Assembly (NCBI GenBank): GCA_948875265.1
Contig: CAQRYF010000008.1
Coordinates: 839-27,680 of the forward strand
Reading direction: 5' to 3'
Origin: an uncultured Clostridia bacterium
Lineage (GTDB): Bacteria; Bacillota; Clostridia; TANB77; CAG-508
Length of the DNA: 26,842 bases
Below the pieces are notes generated by a model that ran no database searches, had not been told where the DNA came from, and saw only the letters and a list, made by a program, of their open reading frames with translations. A program made the translations under genes and the position numbers. Every line of letters starts with the position of its first letter. Position 1 is the stretch's first letter. Shown here piece by piece: positions 6,927 through 15,316 of the stretch.

Positions 6927-7406
6927 TTAAATTTGATTATCAGAAAAATCCGATAAATTACTATTAATATATTCAAGTTCCTCTTTCGAAATCTGTACCC
7001 ATACCACCTTATTATTTCTTACACTAATCACTCCATCTCCATCATTACTACATAACTCAATGGTTATATTACTATTCAAGACTATTTTCAAGTCATGTAT
7101 GCAGTTACATGCAAATTGATTTTCTATAACATATCCTTTGATATATTTTTTATAAAATAATTTTGTAATTTTCTCTATTTCTCTTTCATCACTTATTGTT
7201 ATTTTATTACCACGATATACTAAATCATCATTTTCATCATGCTCATATACTATATTCTTAAAGTCTTCTATTATAATTTCATCAGATTTAAATCTATAGT
7301 ATGTGTTTAACAATAAAAGAGAAAGCGTAAAAAATAATATTATTATTATCAAAAAAACCATTACTATAATTCTTTTCTTCCATTTTTTAGTAAACTTATT
7401 TTTCAT
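6927..7406 (-). CDS. Single-pass membrane protein of unknown function
   Basis: A 159-residue protein. A Lys-rich N-terminus (KNKFTKKWKKR) precedes one hydrophobic segment (about 13-34), predicting an N-in/C-out anchor. The outer domain of about 125 residues has alternating charged strands, two Cys close together (FACNCIH), a third Cys (IELCSNDGDG) and a C-terminal VVWVQISKEELEYI. No family was recognised; small secreted clostridial proteins of this form are common. It lies between the glucosidase and holA genes, with 21 bp to the former stop, and is probably cotranscribed. Confidence 0.7.
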   Translation of the reverse strand: MKNKFTKKWKKRIIVMVFLIIIILFFTLSLLLLNTYYRFKSDEIIIEDFKNIVYEHDENDDLVYRGNKITISDEREIEKITKLFYKKYIKGYVIENQFACNCIHDLKIVLNSNITIELCSNDGDGVISVRNNKVVWVQISKEELEYINSNLSDFSDNQI

Positions 7407-7427
7407 TAAATTTTAATCCCCTATTTC

Positions 7428-9464
7428 TTATCTTTTCAATATAATCCTAAAGACTTCTGCCACACTCCAAGCTTGTGCTATAGCACCTTTTGGAAGTTGA
7501 GGTTTTTTAGAATCATAAATTTCAGGTATACTTCCTATACAACCATTTTCATATAATTCCTTTTTAAATGTCTTATTTACCTTTTCTGAAAATTTATCTA
7601 TTTTTTCTTCTATTTCTTGTTTTTCCCTTTTGGCCTTTATAGATTTACTAATATTCTTTAAAGAATTATAATATAATCCTAAAAGCCATGTCCATGTAAT
7701 TCCCTGATGATAACTCGTATCCCTTTTTAATCCATCCCCTTCATATATTTCTACATATTTCTCTTCACCTTTAGCTAGAGTTTTTAAACCATATGAATTT
7801 AATAGCTTTTTCTCTACTGTATTTATTATATTCTTTGCTTCTTCTGAGCTAGGCTCTATGACTGGGTATGTTAAACTTAATGCAAATAACTGATTTGGTC
7901 TTATTTTATTATCACCTAAAACATCATATAAACATTTTCTTCTTTTATTATAAAATTTATTATTAAATGATATTTTACAATTCTCTGCAATCTCTTTATA
8001 TTTTTTAGCTTTTTGTGAATTTTCAAATTTCTTTGATAACTCTTCCATTATTTTATTTGCATTGTACCACATAGCATTTATTTCTACTGCTTTTCCATTT
8101 CTAGGAGTAACTGCTACTCCATCATATTTAGCATCCATCCAAGTATTTTGAGTATCTTCTGTTCCTGATACCACTAACCCATCTGCATCTAAATATATAT
8201 TATTGTCATCTACATCTATACCTTGACAGTAATTTTCTATAATACTTTCTAATTTCTTATATAATTTATCTTTTACAAATTTATAATCCCCTGTATATTC
8301 TAGGTATTTGTGTACTTGTTCAAATAAAATTAATGATGCATCTGCACTATTATATAAGGGTCTGTTATCATAACCTGAATACCCATTTGGGACTAATCCA
8401 TATTTTATATCTCTTGTCATAGTTAATAAAACTTCTTTAGCTAAATCATATCGTTTTGGAATTAGTAGTAATCCTTCAAACGAAATCAAAGCATCTCTTC
8501 CCCAGTCTAAAAACCAGGGATATCCTGCAATTATAGTATGCAATCCAAAATTAGGTCTATATACTACAAAATTATCAGTTGCAATTAGATAATTTTTTAT
8601 TAATTCATCTCTTTCTATCTCTTTTTTAGTCTTTTTCTCTTTTCTATTATCAATTAATAAAGATTGATTAAATAACTCATTTAAACGTATAATTTCTTTA
8701 CTAATTAAATCTCTCATATTAATTTCTTCTATATTCTCTTCTAATGAACATATGAATGATACTTCTTTTTCTGTTTTTGCAGGGATTTGTATTTCAAATA
8801 CTCCTGGCACTGAATGATTTTCTTCTGGATAAAAACCTCTTTTTTCTTCTTCTATATAAAACATATTTGAAAATGTATCATTTTCATGTTTTATATACTC
8901 TCCTTCAGAAACCTTCATATATACTGGTATTTGTGAATTTTCATCTATTACTAATTTCACTTTATTTTTACTTACTTCTTGTTTAATATCAAAGTAATGA
9001 TTAGTATTCATTGAATGAAAATCTCTAAAATTAACTACTGGTGCTAATGTTAATTTAGAATCAGAATTACCATTCTTTATTTTATAATATATCCCTACAG
9101 TATTTTTCCCATATTCCATACAGATAATTTTAGTAATTTGTATATCTTCTACTTTATATGTAAAAACAGGAACAAACTCTTTTCTAAATTCCTCTTGATA
9201 TTTATATCCTTGTGAAATATATTCTTTACATACATTAGTATACAAATCATATTTCTTATCTTTTATTTCTATACTCTCATCTAACTTAGATAATATCAAA
9301 TACCTTCTAGCTGGTGGAGTAAGTGGTGCAATTAATAATCCATGGTATTTTCTTGTATTTGTTCCAATTATAGTAGATGAACTAAATCCACCTATTCCAT
9401 TTGTTAATATCCATTCCTTTTTTAATCCTTCTTCTAATCCTAGCTTTTCCTTTGTAATTCTCAT
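7428..9464 (-). CDS. Amylo-alpha-1,6-glucosidase (glycogen debranching type, GH133)
   Basis: Hydrolyses alpha-1,6-linked glucose at branch points of glycogen-like polymers in the cytoplasm. The N-terminal domain (about 10-240) has the typical start EWILTNGIGGFSSST and TRKYHGLLIA. The C-terminal (alpha/alpha)6 barrel (about 285-678) has WFLDWGRDALIS (317-328), NRPLYNSADASL (367-378), TWMDAK (441-446), RNGKAVEINAMWY (455-467) and the late DTSYHQGITWTWL block. The 678 residues fit the bacterial family. ATG 9464 has GGAGG five bases upstream. It follows yvcK by 18 bp; because YvcK controls carbon flux to cell-wall precursors, a glycogen enzyme in the same run is metabolically sensible, but no glgA, glgC or glgP is nearby. 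Confidence 0.93.
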   Translation of the reverse strand: MRITKEKLGLEEGLKKEWILTNGIGGFSSSTIIGTNTRKYHGLLIAPLTPPARRYLILSKLDESIEIKDKKYDLYTNVCKEYISQGYKYQEEFRKEFVPVFTYKVEDIQITKIICMEYGKNTVGIYYKIKNGNSDSKLTLAPVVNFRDFHSMNTNHYFDIKQEVSKNKVKLVIDENSQIPVYMKVSEGEYIKHENDTFSNMFYIEEEKRGFYPEENHSVPGVFEIQIPAKTEKEVSFICSLEENIEEINMRDLISKEIIRLNELFNQSLLIDNRKEKKTKKEIERDELIKNYLIATDNFVVYRPNFGLHTIIAGYPWFLDWGRDALISFEGLLLIPKRYDLAKEVLLTMTRDIKYGLVPNGYSGYDNRPLYNSADASLILFEQVHKYLEYTGDYKFVKDKLYKKLESIIENYCQGIDVDDNNIYLDADGLVVSGTEDTQNTWMDAKYDGVAVTPRNGKAVEINAMWYNANKIMEELSKKFENSQKAKKYKEIAENCKISFNNKFYNKRRKCLYDVLGDNKIRPNQLFALSLTYPVIEPSSEEAKNIINTVEKKLLNSYGLKTLAKGEEKYVEIYEGDGLKRDTSYHQGITWTWLLGLYYNSLKNISKSIKAKREKQEIEEKIDKFSEKVNKTFKKELYENGCIGSIPEIYDSKKPQLPKGAIAQAWSVAEVFRIILKR

Positions 9465-9482
9465 TTTTTCCTCCGATATTTT

Positions 9483-11147
9483 TTATTTATCATTTAACTT
9501 ACTATTTTCTAATTGTTTTAACATTTCTTCCCTTATTTGTTGTGGACTTTTCTTTTTTCCTCTTGCACTTTTTGGCTTTGTATTTTGGACTTTTTTTGTA
9601 TTAGAATTGGTTGTATTACTTTTACTCTTCTTCTTAGATTTTTTGGCCATTTCTTTTTCCATTTTTATTCTAGCTTTTTCATCAGCTTCTCTTATTGATG
9701 CAATTCTATCACTGTATTTATTACTAAACTTGCTTTTTCCTCTCTTCTTCTCTTCTTTTGGTTCTCCTCCATTATTTTTCTTTTCTCTTTTCTCCATATT
9801 TCTCTTAATTTTATTAATTCGTTTTTCTTCCCTTAATTTAGTATTTAACATCAAATATTGAGGGTCATTTTGTTTATCTTGATATTTTAAATCATCACAT
9901 ATTAATTCAATTATAGAAGATGCTACTAGACTTGGATCATGTCTTATTAAATCGTTTGATATCATTGATAAATTTCTTTGTAAAAATTTAATTCCTTTTA
10001 CTTTTTCTATATCTTGATCTACTAAGTCTTGTCCTTCTAAATTGTACTTTTTAATAAACTCTGGTATTATCTCTCCTGTATCATAAATACAATAATCAAC
10101 AACTCCATTTCCACAGTGATCTATAATAGCATTTAAATGGTCTGAAACACTATAATTATCAGTTTGTCCAGGTTCTGTCATAATATTACTTACATATACT
10201 TTAATAGCAGGGCTTTCTTTTATTGCTTTTGTTACTCCATTAACTAAAAGATTTGGAATAACATTTGTATATAAACTTCCTGGTCCTATTATAATACAAT
10301 CTGCATTTTTTATAACTTCTACAACTCCTGGAGCTGGTCTACAATTGGATGGATTTAATAAAATTCTATTTATTTTTGTAATCTTTTCTGAAACCACTTC
10401 TGGTATTCTAGATTTTTCTTCTACCACATATCCATTTGCAAGTTCTGCTACTATTTTCATTTCATCTAATGTTACAGGTATAACTTTCCCTATCATATTT
10501 AAAACTTCATTACTTTTTATTATAGAATCTTCAAAGTTCCCATTAATTTCTTTCATTGCAGAAAAATAAATGTCTGAAAAATTAAGTCCTTTTAATTTAC
10601 CTTTTGTAAACTCATAATTAAATAATTTATCAATTTGACCTTCTTTTGATGCAAGTGAAACAATACTATCTTTAATATCTCCTAAAGGTAACATTTCTAA
10701 TTCTTTTCTTGAATTTGTTATCATTTCTCCATAATCTGATACTGTTACTATTGCAGTTAAATTGTTTGTATAATTCTTCAAACCTGACAATACTGTATTT
10801 AATCCTGTTCCTCCACCAATAACCACAATATTAGGCCCTTTGTCATAAATTGTTTTATTAAATATTAATGATTTTACATTTACATTATTTCTATTTTCCA
10901 TTCTCTCATCTGTTGATTCAATTAATACTTCTAATGTTCTTTTATTTAAAAATATTAATCCTAAAACAATAGATACAAATCCTATAACAAATACTACTAT
11001 TACTTTTCCAACTTCCTGGAAAGATATTTCTTTCATTACCAATATTTCAGCTAATCCATAACAAGCAAGTATAATTCCTATTAAGATTAAACACATCCAT
11101 CTTTTCATTCTACTACTTGACTTAAACCATTGCATAAAACCATTCAT
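9483..11147 (-). CDS. yvcK: YvcK-like (gluconeogenesis factor) protein with membrane anchor and basic tail
   Basis: YvcK/CofD-fold protein that in Bacillus binds UDP-sugars and is needed for wall synthesis and shape on gluconeogenic carbon. Two hydrophobic segments (about 17-37 and 47-67) precede the Rossmann-like core (about 105-430): VVIGGGTGLNTVLSGLK (108-124), LPLGDIKDSIVSLA, IIIGPGSLYTNVIPNLL and MTEPGQTDNYSVSDHL. The usual DDGGSSG-type loop after the second strand is replaced by SDYGEMITNS (137-146). Residues about 435-554 are a Lys/Arg/Glu/Ser low-complexity tail, absent from Bacillus YvcK, that could bind nucleic acid or the membrane surface. The start lies two bases after the murB stop, so the genes are coupled. 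The usual partners rapZ and whiA are not here. Confidence 0.9.
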   Translation of the reverse strand: MNGFMQWFKSSSRMKRWMCLILIGIILACYGLAEILVMKEISFQEVGKVIVVFVIGFVSIVLGLIFLNKRTLEVLIESTDERMENRNNVNVKSLIFNKTIYDKGPNIVVIGGGTGLNTVLSGLKNYTNNLTAIVTVSDYGEMITNSRKELEMLPLGDIKDSIVSLASKEGQIDKLFNYEFTKGKLKGLNFSDIYFSAMKEINGNFEDSIIKSNEVLNMIGKVIPVTLDEMKIVAELANGYVVEEKSRIPEVVSEKITKINRILLNPSNCRPAPGVVEVIKNADCIIIGPGSLYTNVIPNLLVNGVTKAIKESPAIKVYVSNIMTEPGQTDNYSVSDHLNAIIDHCGNGVVDYCIYDTGEIIPEFIKKYNLEGQDLVDQDIEKVKGIKFLQRNLSMISNDLIRHDPSLVASSIIELICDDLKYQDKQNDPQYLMLNTKLREEKRINKIKRNMEKREKKNNGGEPKEEKKRGKSKFSNKYSDRIASIREADEKARIKMEKEMAKKSKKKSKSNTTNSNTKKVQNTKPKSARGKKKSPQQIREEMLKQLENSKLNDK

Positions 11148-11149
11148 TA

Positions 11150-12070
11150 CTATTCTTCTCCAATCACTTCAATTTCTAATTCTATTTTTTTACTAAACTT
11201 TTTATATACCTCTTCTTTTATGTATTCTACTAATTGTATAATCTCTTTTGCTGTTGCATTTCCTTTGTTTATTATAAAGCCACTATGTTTTATTGAAACT
11301 TCAGCTCCTCCTATTGTATAGCCTTTTAATCCAGCATCATCAATTAATTTAGCAGTTATAAAATCTTTACCTCTTTTAAAAGTACTTCCTGCACTTGGAT
11401 ATTCTATTGGCTGTTTTTCTTTTCTGTATTTCGCATATTCCTCCATCTTTTGTTTTATCATATCTTCATTTCCCTTTTGTAATTCCAATTCTACCTCTGT
11501 TACAATATATCTATTATTTTTCAGCATACTTTTTCTGTATCCAAATTCCAATTCTTGATTATTAAATGTCTTTTCATTTCCTTGATAATCTATACATTTT
11601 ACTCTTTTTACAATATCTTTTATTTCCTTACCATGTGCTCCTGCATTCATTCTAACTGCTCCACCAATAGTACCTGGAATACCTGATAATTCTTCAAATC
11701 CTGTAATCTTTTCTTTTAATAATATTCTCGCTAATTTACCAATTTTCATACCAGAAGAAACTATTACTTTTATTCTATCTTCTTGTTCTAGAATACTACA
11801 TTCTTCAATTTGTATTTTCAAAACAATTCCTTTTACTCCGCCATCTAAAACTAATAAATTACTACCATTTCCTATTATTGTTAATGGTATATGATTTTCT
11901 TTACTAACTTCTAATATTTGTTTCAAATCTTCTATATTATCTATTTTTATAAAACATTCTGCAGGTCCACCTATTTTAAAAGAAGTATGTTTACTCATAG
12001 GCTCTTCATACAATATTTTACTTTGTTCAATCCTTAAATCTGCATCTTCTATCAATTTTTTTATATTCAA
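11150..12070 (-). CDS. murB: UDP-N-acetylenolpyruvoylglucosamine reductase
   Basis: Reduces UDP-GlcNAc-enolpyruvate to UDP-MurNAc with NADPH and FAD, an early step of peptidoglycan synthesis. The FAD-binding segments are TIIGNGSNLLV (64-74) and SGIPGTIGGAVRMNAGAHG (129-147). The catalytic Ser is S229 in YPSAGSTFKRG, and a conserved Glu lies near the end (IELEIEVIG). The length of 306 and the absence of a long insertion indicate a type II MurB, as in Firmicutes. The start is TTG 12070 after AGGAAGTG. It is the first gene of the run murB, yvcK, glucosidase, membrane protein, holA. Confidence 0.97.
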   Translation of the reverse strand: MNIKKLIEDADLRIEQSKILYEEPMSKHTSFKIGGPAECFIKIDNIEDLKQILEVSKENHIPLTIIGNGSNLLVLDGGVKGIVLKIQIEECSILEQEDRIKVIVSSGMKIGKLARILLKEKITGFEELSGIPGTIGGAVRMNAGAHGKEIKDIVKRVKCIDYQGNEKTFNNQELEFGYRKSMLKNNRYIVTEVELELQKGNEDMIKQKMEEYAKYRKEKQPIEYPSAGSTFKRGKDFITAKLIDDAGLKGYTIGGAEVSIKHSGFIINKGNATAKEIIQLVEYIKEEVYKKFSKKIELEIEVIGEE

Positions 12071-12205
12071 GGTTTCACTTCCTTTTTATATACATCTTTT
12101 CTATTATCAATTTATTTATACTATTATTTAAAAATTCCATTTTACTATATCATTTTTTATTAAAAATTACAAGTTCTATAAAATCAAAAAGAACTTTTAA
12201 CAACA

Positions 12206-12249
12206 AAAAAACATATATCATATTTAATAATTTTTGACATATGTTTTTT
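12206..12249 (-). terminator. Terminator of the coiled-coil repeat gene
   Basis: 15-bp stem (12206-12220 with 12235-12249, one G-U in RNA), loop of 14, T run on the minus strand. It starts 7 bases past the stop at 12256. The rest of the 185-bp gap to murB is AT-rich with no further structure seen. Confidence 0.75.
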
Positions 12250-12255
12250 ATTCTA

Positions 12256-12819
12256 TTAATTAGCTATTTTTTCTCTATTTTCTAAATTATAAATTCTTGA
12301 TTCAAAATCAGACTGAACTCTCTCAATTTTATAAATTCTAGCATTGTATCCATCTTGTGTTATTTTATTGTTTTTAATTTCTTCTTGTACTTTTTTATTT
12401 AATCTTTCTTGTTTTCTCTGTTTTTTCTCAAAATATCCTACTATATCTCTTAATTCTTGTGCTATTTCTTTACTTTGTTGATTAAATCCTCCATCTATTT
12501 CTTTTCTTATATTTTCTCTTTGTTCGATAAATCTTTCATTCATTTCTTTCCTTATGTCTTCTCTTTGTTCAATAAATCTTTTATCCATTTCTTTTCTTAT
12601 GTCTTCTCTTTGTTCGATAAATCTTTCATTCATTTCTTTCCTTATGTCTTCTCTTTGTTCAATAAATCTTTTATCCATTTCTTTTCTTATGTCTTCTCTT
12701 TGTTCGATAAATCTTTTATCCATTTCTTTTCTTAATTGTTTATTATCTTTCTTTAATTCTTTGGTATCTTCTCCTATTCTTTTTACTTCATTAAGTACTT
12801 CTAATAGAATTTTTTCCAT
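12256..12819 (-). CDS. Coiled-coil protein with five 15-residue repeats
   Basis: A 187-residue, fully helical, highly charged protein with no signal or membrane segment. After a 30-residue lead (MEKILLEVLNEVKRIGEDTK), the unit KEMDKRFIEQREDIR occurs at 31-45, 46-60, 61-75, 76-90 and 91-105, alternating MDK and MNE forms, with a decayed sixth unit (106-120). The C-terminal part (about 120-187) is a different coiled coil. A 15-residue period gives four turns (3.75 per turn), unlike left-handed heptad coils, so a long straight or right-handed oligomer is likely. ATG 12819 has GGAGGTGATT upstream. No family function was recognised; a cytoplasmic scaffold is a guess. Confidence 0.8.
   Translation of the reverse strand: MEKILLEVLNEVKRIGEDTKELKKDNKQLRKEMDKRFIEQREDIRKEMDKRFIEQREDIRKEMNERFIEQREDIRKEMDKRFIEQREDIRKEMNERFIEQRENIRKEIDGGFNQQSKEIAQELRDIVGYFEKKQRKQERLNKKVQEEIKNNKITQDGYNARIYKIERVQSDFESRIYNLENREKIAN
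12541..12715 (-). repeat. 90-bp tandem repeat in the coiled-coil gene
   Basis: 12541-12625 and 12631-12715 are the same sequence over about 85 bases at a 90-bp period, each made of two 45-bp half-units that differ in a few bases (Asp-Lys versus Asn-Glu form). Identity at silent sites points to a recent in-frame duplication and likely length variation between strains. Confidence 0.85.
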
Positions 12820-13010
12820 TTAATCACCTCCAATCTGATTAAATTATACTTTAAAATTTTGATAAAAATTGAATTAAAATAATTATGTAATATTCTAAGT
12901 TGCATTAAGATTTAAAGTATGAACAGATTATACTATCTATTTATATAAAAATCAATACATATTATATAAATTTCTAAAATATATTTTAATATTAGAAATG
13001 AGGGATTTAA

Positions 13011-14069
13011 ATGGTATTAAAAAATAACTTTTATGTAATTAAATTAAAAAGAAATTTCTTTCCTATTTTATTTTTGTGCTTTACTTTTTGTCTTTTATTA
13101 TTCTCAAAAAGTAATCTACCAGCTGTAAAATCAGGTCTTTCCCTTTGGGTGAATTCTGTAATTCCTTCTTTATTCCCTTTCTTTGTAGCAACAGAATTAT
13201 TAATGCATACTAATATTGTAACTATTCTAGGCAATATACTAAATAAATATATGAAGCCAATATTTAATATTCGTGGTGAAGGCTGCTTTGCTTTTATAAT
13301 GGGTATTATTAGTGGCTATCCCGTAGGAGCAAAAATTGCTTCACAATTTAGAGAGAATAATATATGTAGCAAAGAAGAATGCGAAAGACTTCTTAGTTTT
13401 ACAAATAATTCTGGCCCTTTGTTTATTATTGGTACAGTTGGAATTTTGATGTTTAAAAATACAACAATTGGAATCTTGCTATTTATTACTCATTTATTAG
13501 CTTGTATTTCTGTTGGTATAATATTTCGCTTCTGGAAAAAAAATCAGACTTCAAAATCTTACTCTTATTCAGATTCATATAATAATAATAAAATAAATTC
13601 AGTTTCTTTTTCTAACCTTGGAGAGGTTCTAGCAGAAAGTATTACTAGTAGTATTTCTACAGTACTATTAATTGGTGGATTTGTTGTTATATTTTCTAGT
13701 ATTATTTCTATTTTAAAATCAAGTGGTATTTTAATTGCTTGCTGTAGTATAGTTAAACCTATGTTTTATGCATTAAATATTGATACAAGTTTTATAATGC
13801 CATTGTTAACAGGATTTCTAGAAATAACAAATGGTATTAGTAGTATCTCTAACATTGCTTGTAAAAAGATATCTATTAATATAATATTGTCTGCCTTTTT
13901 ACTAGGATTTGGTGGAATTTCTGTTTTACTTCAAGTTCTTAGTATTACTTCCAAAACAGATTTATCAATAAAACCATATATTTATGGAAAAATACTACAA
14001 GGATTTTTAGCAGCATTTTATACTTATATTTGTATGAATATTTTTCCTTTTTTGAACTTTGATTTGTAA
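13011..14069 (+). CDS. ylbJ: Sporulation integral membrane protein YlbJ
   Basis: Polytopic membrane protein (352 residues, about eight segments) of the nucleoside-recognition (Gate) family; in Bacillus ylbJ is a mother-cell sporulation gene needed for heat-resistant spores. Family landmarks are LWVNSVIPSLFPFFVATELL (46-65), AFIMGIISGYPVGAKIASQF (93-112), LLSFTNNSGPLFIIGTVG (about 127-144) and the late TGFLEITNGISSI. GAGGGATTTAA precedes ATG 13011. It diverges from the coiled-coil gene across 191 bp. A small hairpin (12970-12977 with 12992-12999) lies just before the ribosome site. It is followed by a small gene on the same strand. Confidence 0.93.
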   Translation: MVLKNNFYVIKLKRNFFPILFLCFTFCLLLFSKSNLPAVKSGLSLWVNSVIPSLFPFFVATELLMHTNIVTILGNILNKYMKPIFNIRGEGCFAFIMGIISGYPVGAKIASQFRENNICSKEECERLLSFTNNSGPLFIIGTVGILMFKNTTIGILLFITHLLACISVGIIFRFWKKNQTSKSYSYSDSYNNNKINSVSFSNLGEVLAESITSSISTVLLIGGFVVIFSSIISILKSSGILIACCSIVKPMFYALNIDTSFIMPLLTGFLEITNGISSISNIACKKISINIILSAFLLGFGGISVLLQVLSITSKTDLSIKPYIYGKILQGFLAAFYTYICMNIFPFLNFDL

Positions 14070-14124
14070 TTTAAGTAGTTCTATATTTTTAGTTTTTTAA
14101 TATATTTTAAATGGGAGTGATAAT

Positions 14125-14373
14125 ATGGAAAGAGATTTTAATGGTTATATGCCATATATGGATTTTAATATACCACCAACTGGCAACATTGATATGAATG
14201 AAATGTATAAAGATCCTATGTTTAATCCTATCATGCAATACGAGCAAGCATTTTGTTATTATAGATATTTATCTATGCAAATGGATTATAAGATAAAATG
14301 TAAAGAGTATGAAAAAATGTGTAATCAAACTGCTAATTCTTTTCAAGATAGAAAAGAGAAAAAAATAGAATAA
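14125..14373 (+). CDS. Small Tyr/Met-rich protein downstream of ylbJ
   Basis: An 82-residue protein, soluble by composition, with many Met, Tyr, Asn and Pro in the first half (NGYMPYMDFNIPP) and a charged helix in the second (YKIKCKEYEKMCNQ). GGGAGTGAT precedes ATG 14125, 55 bp after ylbJ, so cotranscription is likely. The composition resembles small spore-coat or spore-associated proteins, and the neighbour is a sporulation gene, but no family was recognised; this role is inference. Confidence 0.65.
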   Translation: MERDFNGYMPYMDFNIPPTGNIDMNEMYKDPMFNPIMQYEQAFCYYRYLSMQMDYKIKCKEYEKMCNQTANSFQDRKEKKIE

Positions 14374-14380
14374 TAAAGAA

Positions 14381-14414
14381 AAGAGTATTGACAATTTAAT
14401 TTATCAATACTCTT
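14381..14414. terminator. Hairpin between the ylbJ pair and the winged-helix repeat gene
   Basis: AAGAGTATTGA (14381-14391) pairs with TCAATACTCTT (14404-14414). On the minus strand a T-rich stretch follows, so it best serves the repeat gene, though it also lies at the end of the plus-strand unit. A second hairpin (14416-14424 with 14431-14439) abuts it and reaches into the repeat gene's stop codon. Confidence 0.65.
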
Positions 14415-14437
14415 AAATAACTACCTACACGTAGTTA

Positions 14438-15148
14438 TTAATTATTACAATTTTGTTTTTTTAGTTTCACTCCTTGCTCTTTTAATACTCTACCCAAAGT
14501 TTTTCTTACATTATCTTTCGTTGTTTTAATTTCTTTTTCAACAAGAATATAATGTATCACTTCATTAGAGGTTACTTCGTTATTATGTTTCTTTATATAA
14601 TTGCGTATTTCTTGAGTTATACCCTCTCTCTTTAACTGTACTCCTTGCTTTTTTAATACTCTCCACAAAGTTTTTCTTACATTATCTTTCGTTGTTTTAA
14701 TTTCTTTTTCAACAAGAATATAATGTATCACTTCTTTAGAGGTTACTTCGTTATTATGTTTATTTACATAATTGCGTATTTCTTGAGCTATACTCTCTCT
14801 CTTTAACTGTACTCCTTGCCCTTTTAATACTTTACACAAAGTACTTCTTATATTATTTTCCGTTGTTTTAATTTCTTTTTCAACAAGAATATAATGTATC
14901 ACTTCTTTAGAGGTTACTTCGTTATTATGTTTCTTTACATAATTGCGTATTTCTTGAGCTATACTCTCTCTCTTTAACTGTACTCCTTGCCCTTTTAATA
15001 CTTTACACAAAGTACTTCTTATATTATTTTCCGTTGCTTTAATTTCTTTTTCAACAAGAATATAATGTATCACTTCATTAGAGGTTACTCCCTCTTTATG
15101 TGCTTTTACATAATTCCGTACTTCTTGAGCTACTAATCCTCTTGCCAT
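14438..15148 (-). CDS. Protein of four tandem winged-helix-like repeats
   Basis: 236 residues made almost wholly of four copies of one 57-residue unit: 1-60, 61-117, 118-174 and 175-231. Each reads like a small winged helix: AQEIRNYVKKHNNE (helix 1), VTSKEVIHYILVEKE (helix 2), then T-x-NNIRSTLCKVLKGQGVQLKR (recognition helix and basic wing). Copies 1 and 2 share ENNIRSTLCKVLKGQ, while 3 and 4 share KDNVRKTL-x-RVLK. The protein is strongly basic, with no membrane segment. A multivalent DNA-binding role is inferred from the fold-like pattern only; no family was recognised. Codon 11 is CGG, the only in-frame CGG in a convincing gene here that does not need a frameshift; repeats 2-4 have CGC there. 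It is flanked by two near-identical hairpins (14381, 15268). AGGAGG lies before ATG 15148. Confidence 0.75.
   Translation of the reverse strand: MARGLVAQEVRNYVKAHKEGVTSNEVIHYILVEKEIKATENNIRSTLCKVLKGQGVQLKRESIAQEIRNYVKKHNNEVTSKEVIHYILVEKEIKTTENNIRSTLCKVLKGQGVQLKRESIAQEIRNYVNKHNNEVTSKEVIHYILVEKEIKTTKDNVRKTLWRVLKKQGVQLKREGITQEIRNYIKKHNNEVTSNEVIHYILVEKEIKTTKDNVRKTLGRVLKEQGVKLKKQNCNN
14456..15148 (-). repeat. Four 171-bp in-frame tandem repeats
   Basis: Units at about 14969-15148, 14798-14968, 14627-14797 and 14456-14626. Long stretches, including silent positions, are the same between units; for example GAGGTTACT and the CAACAAGAATATAATG block recur in all four. The two types of C-terminal half show an AABB order, which suggests stepwise duplication rather than one event. 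Confidence 0.85.
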
Positions 15149-15267
15149 GTCTTTTCCTCCTTATATATAATTGTAATAATTTTAGATTAGTATATTACAC
15201 TAATCATTTATAAATTTACATAAATCTATTATAGCATATATTGGTATTCTTGTCTATTAATCCCAAA

Positions 15268-15297
15268 AAGAGTATTGATATTTTTATCAATACTCTT
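15268..15297 (-). terminator. Terminator of uppP, same stem as at 14381
   Basis: AAGAGTATTGA (15268-15278) pairs with TCAATACTCTT (15287-15297) around an 8-nt loop; T5 follows on the minus strand. The 11-bp stem is identical to that at 14381-14414. Confidence 0.8.
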
Positions 15298-15316
15298 AAT
15301 AATTACTTATATAATT

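Noticed and set aside
12541..12715. CRISPR-like array
   Set aside because: The repeats are contiguous, in frame and without unique spacers; they encode a coiled coil.
12457..12823. Repetitive plus-strand frames opposite the coiled-coil gene
   Set aside because: They are the antisense of the 45-bp repeats; the minus frame has the ribosome site, the coiled-coil pattern and a terminator.
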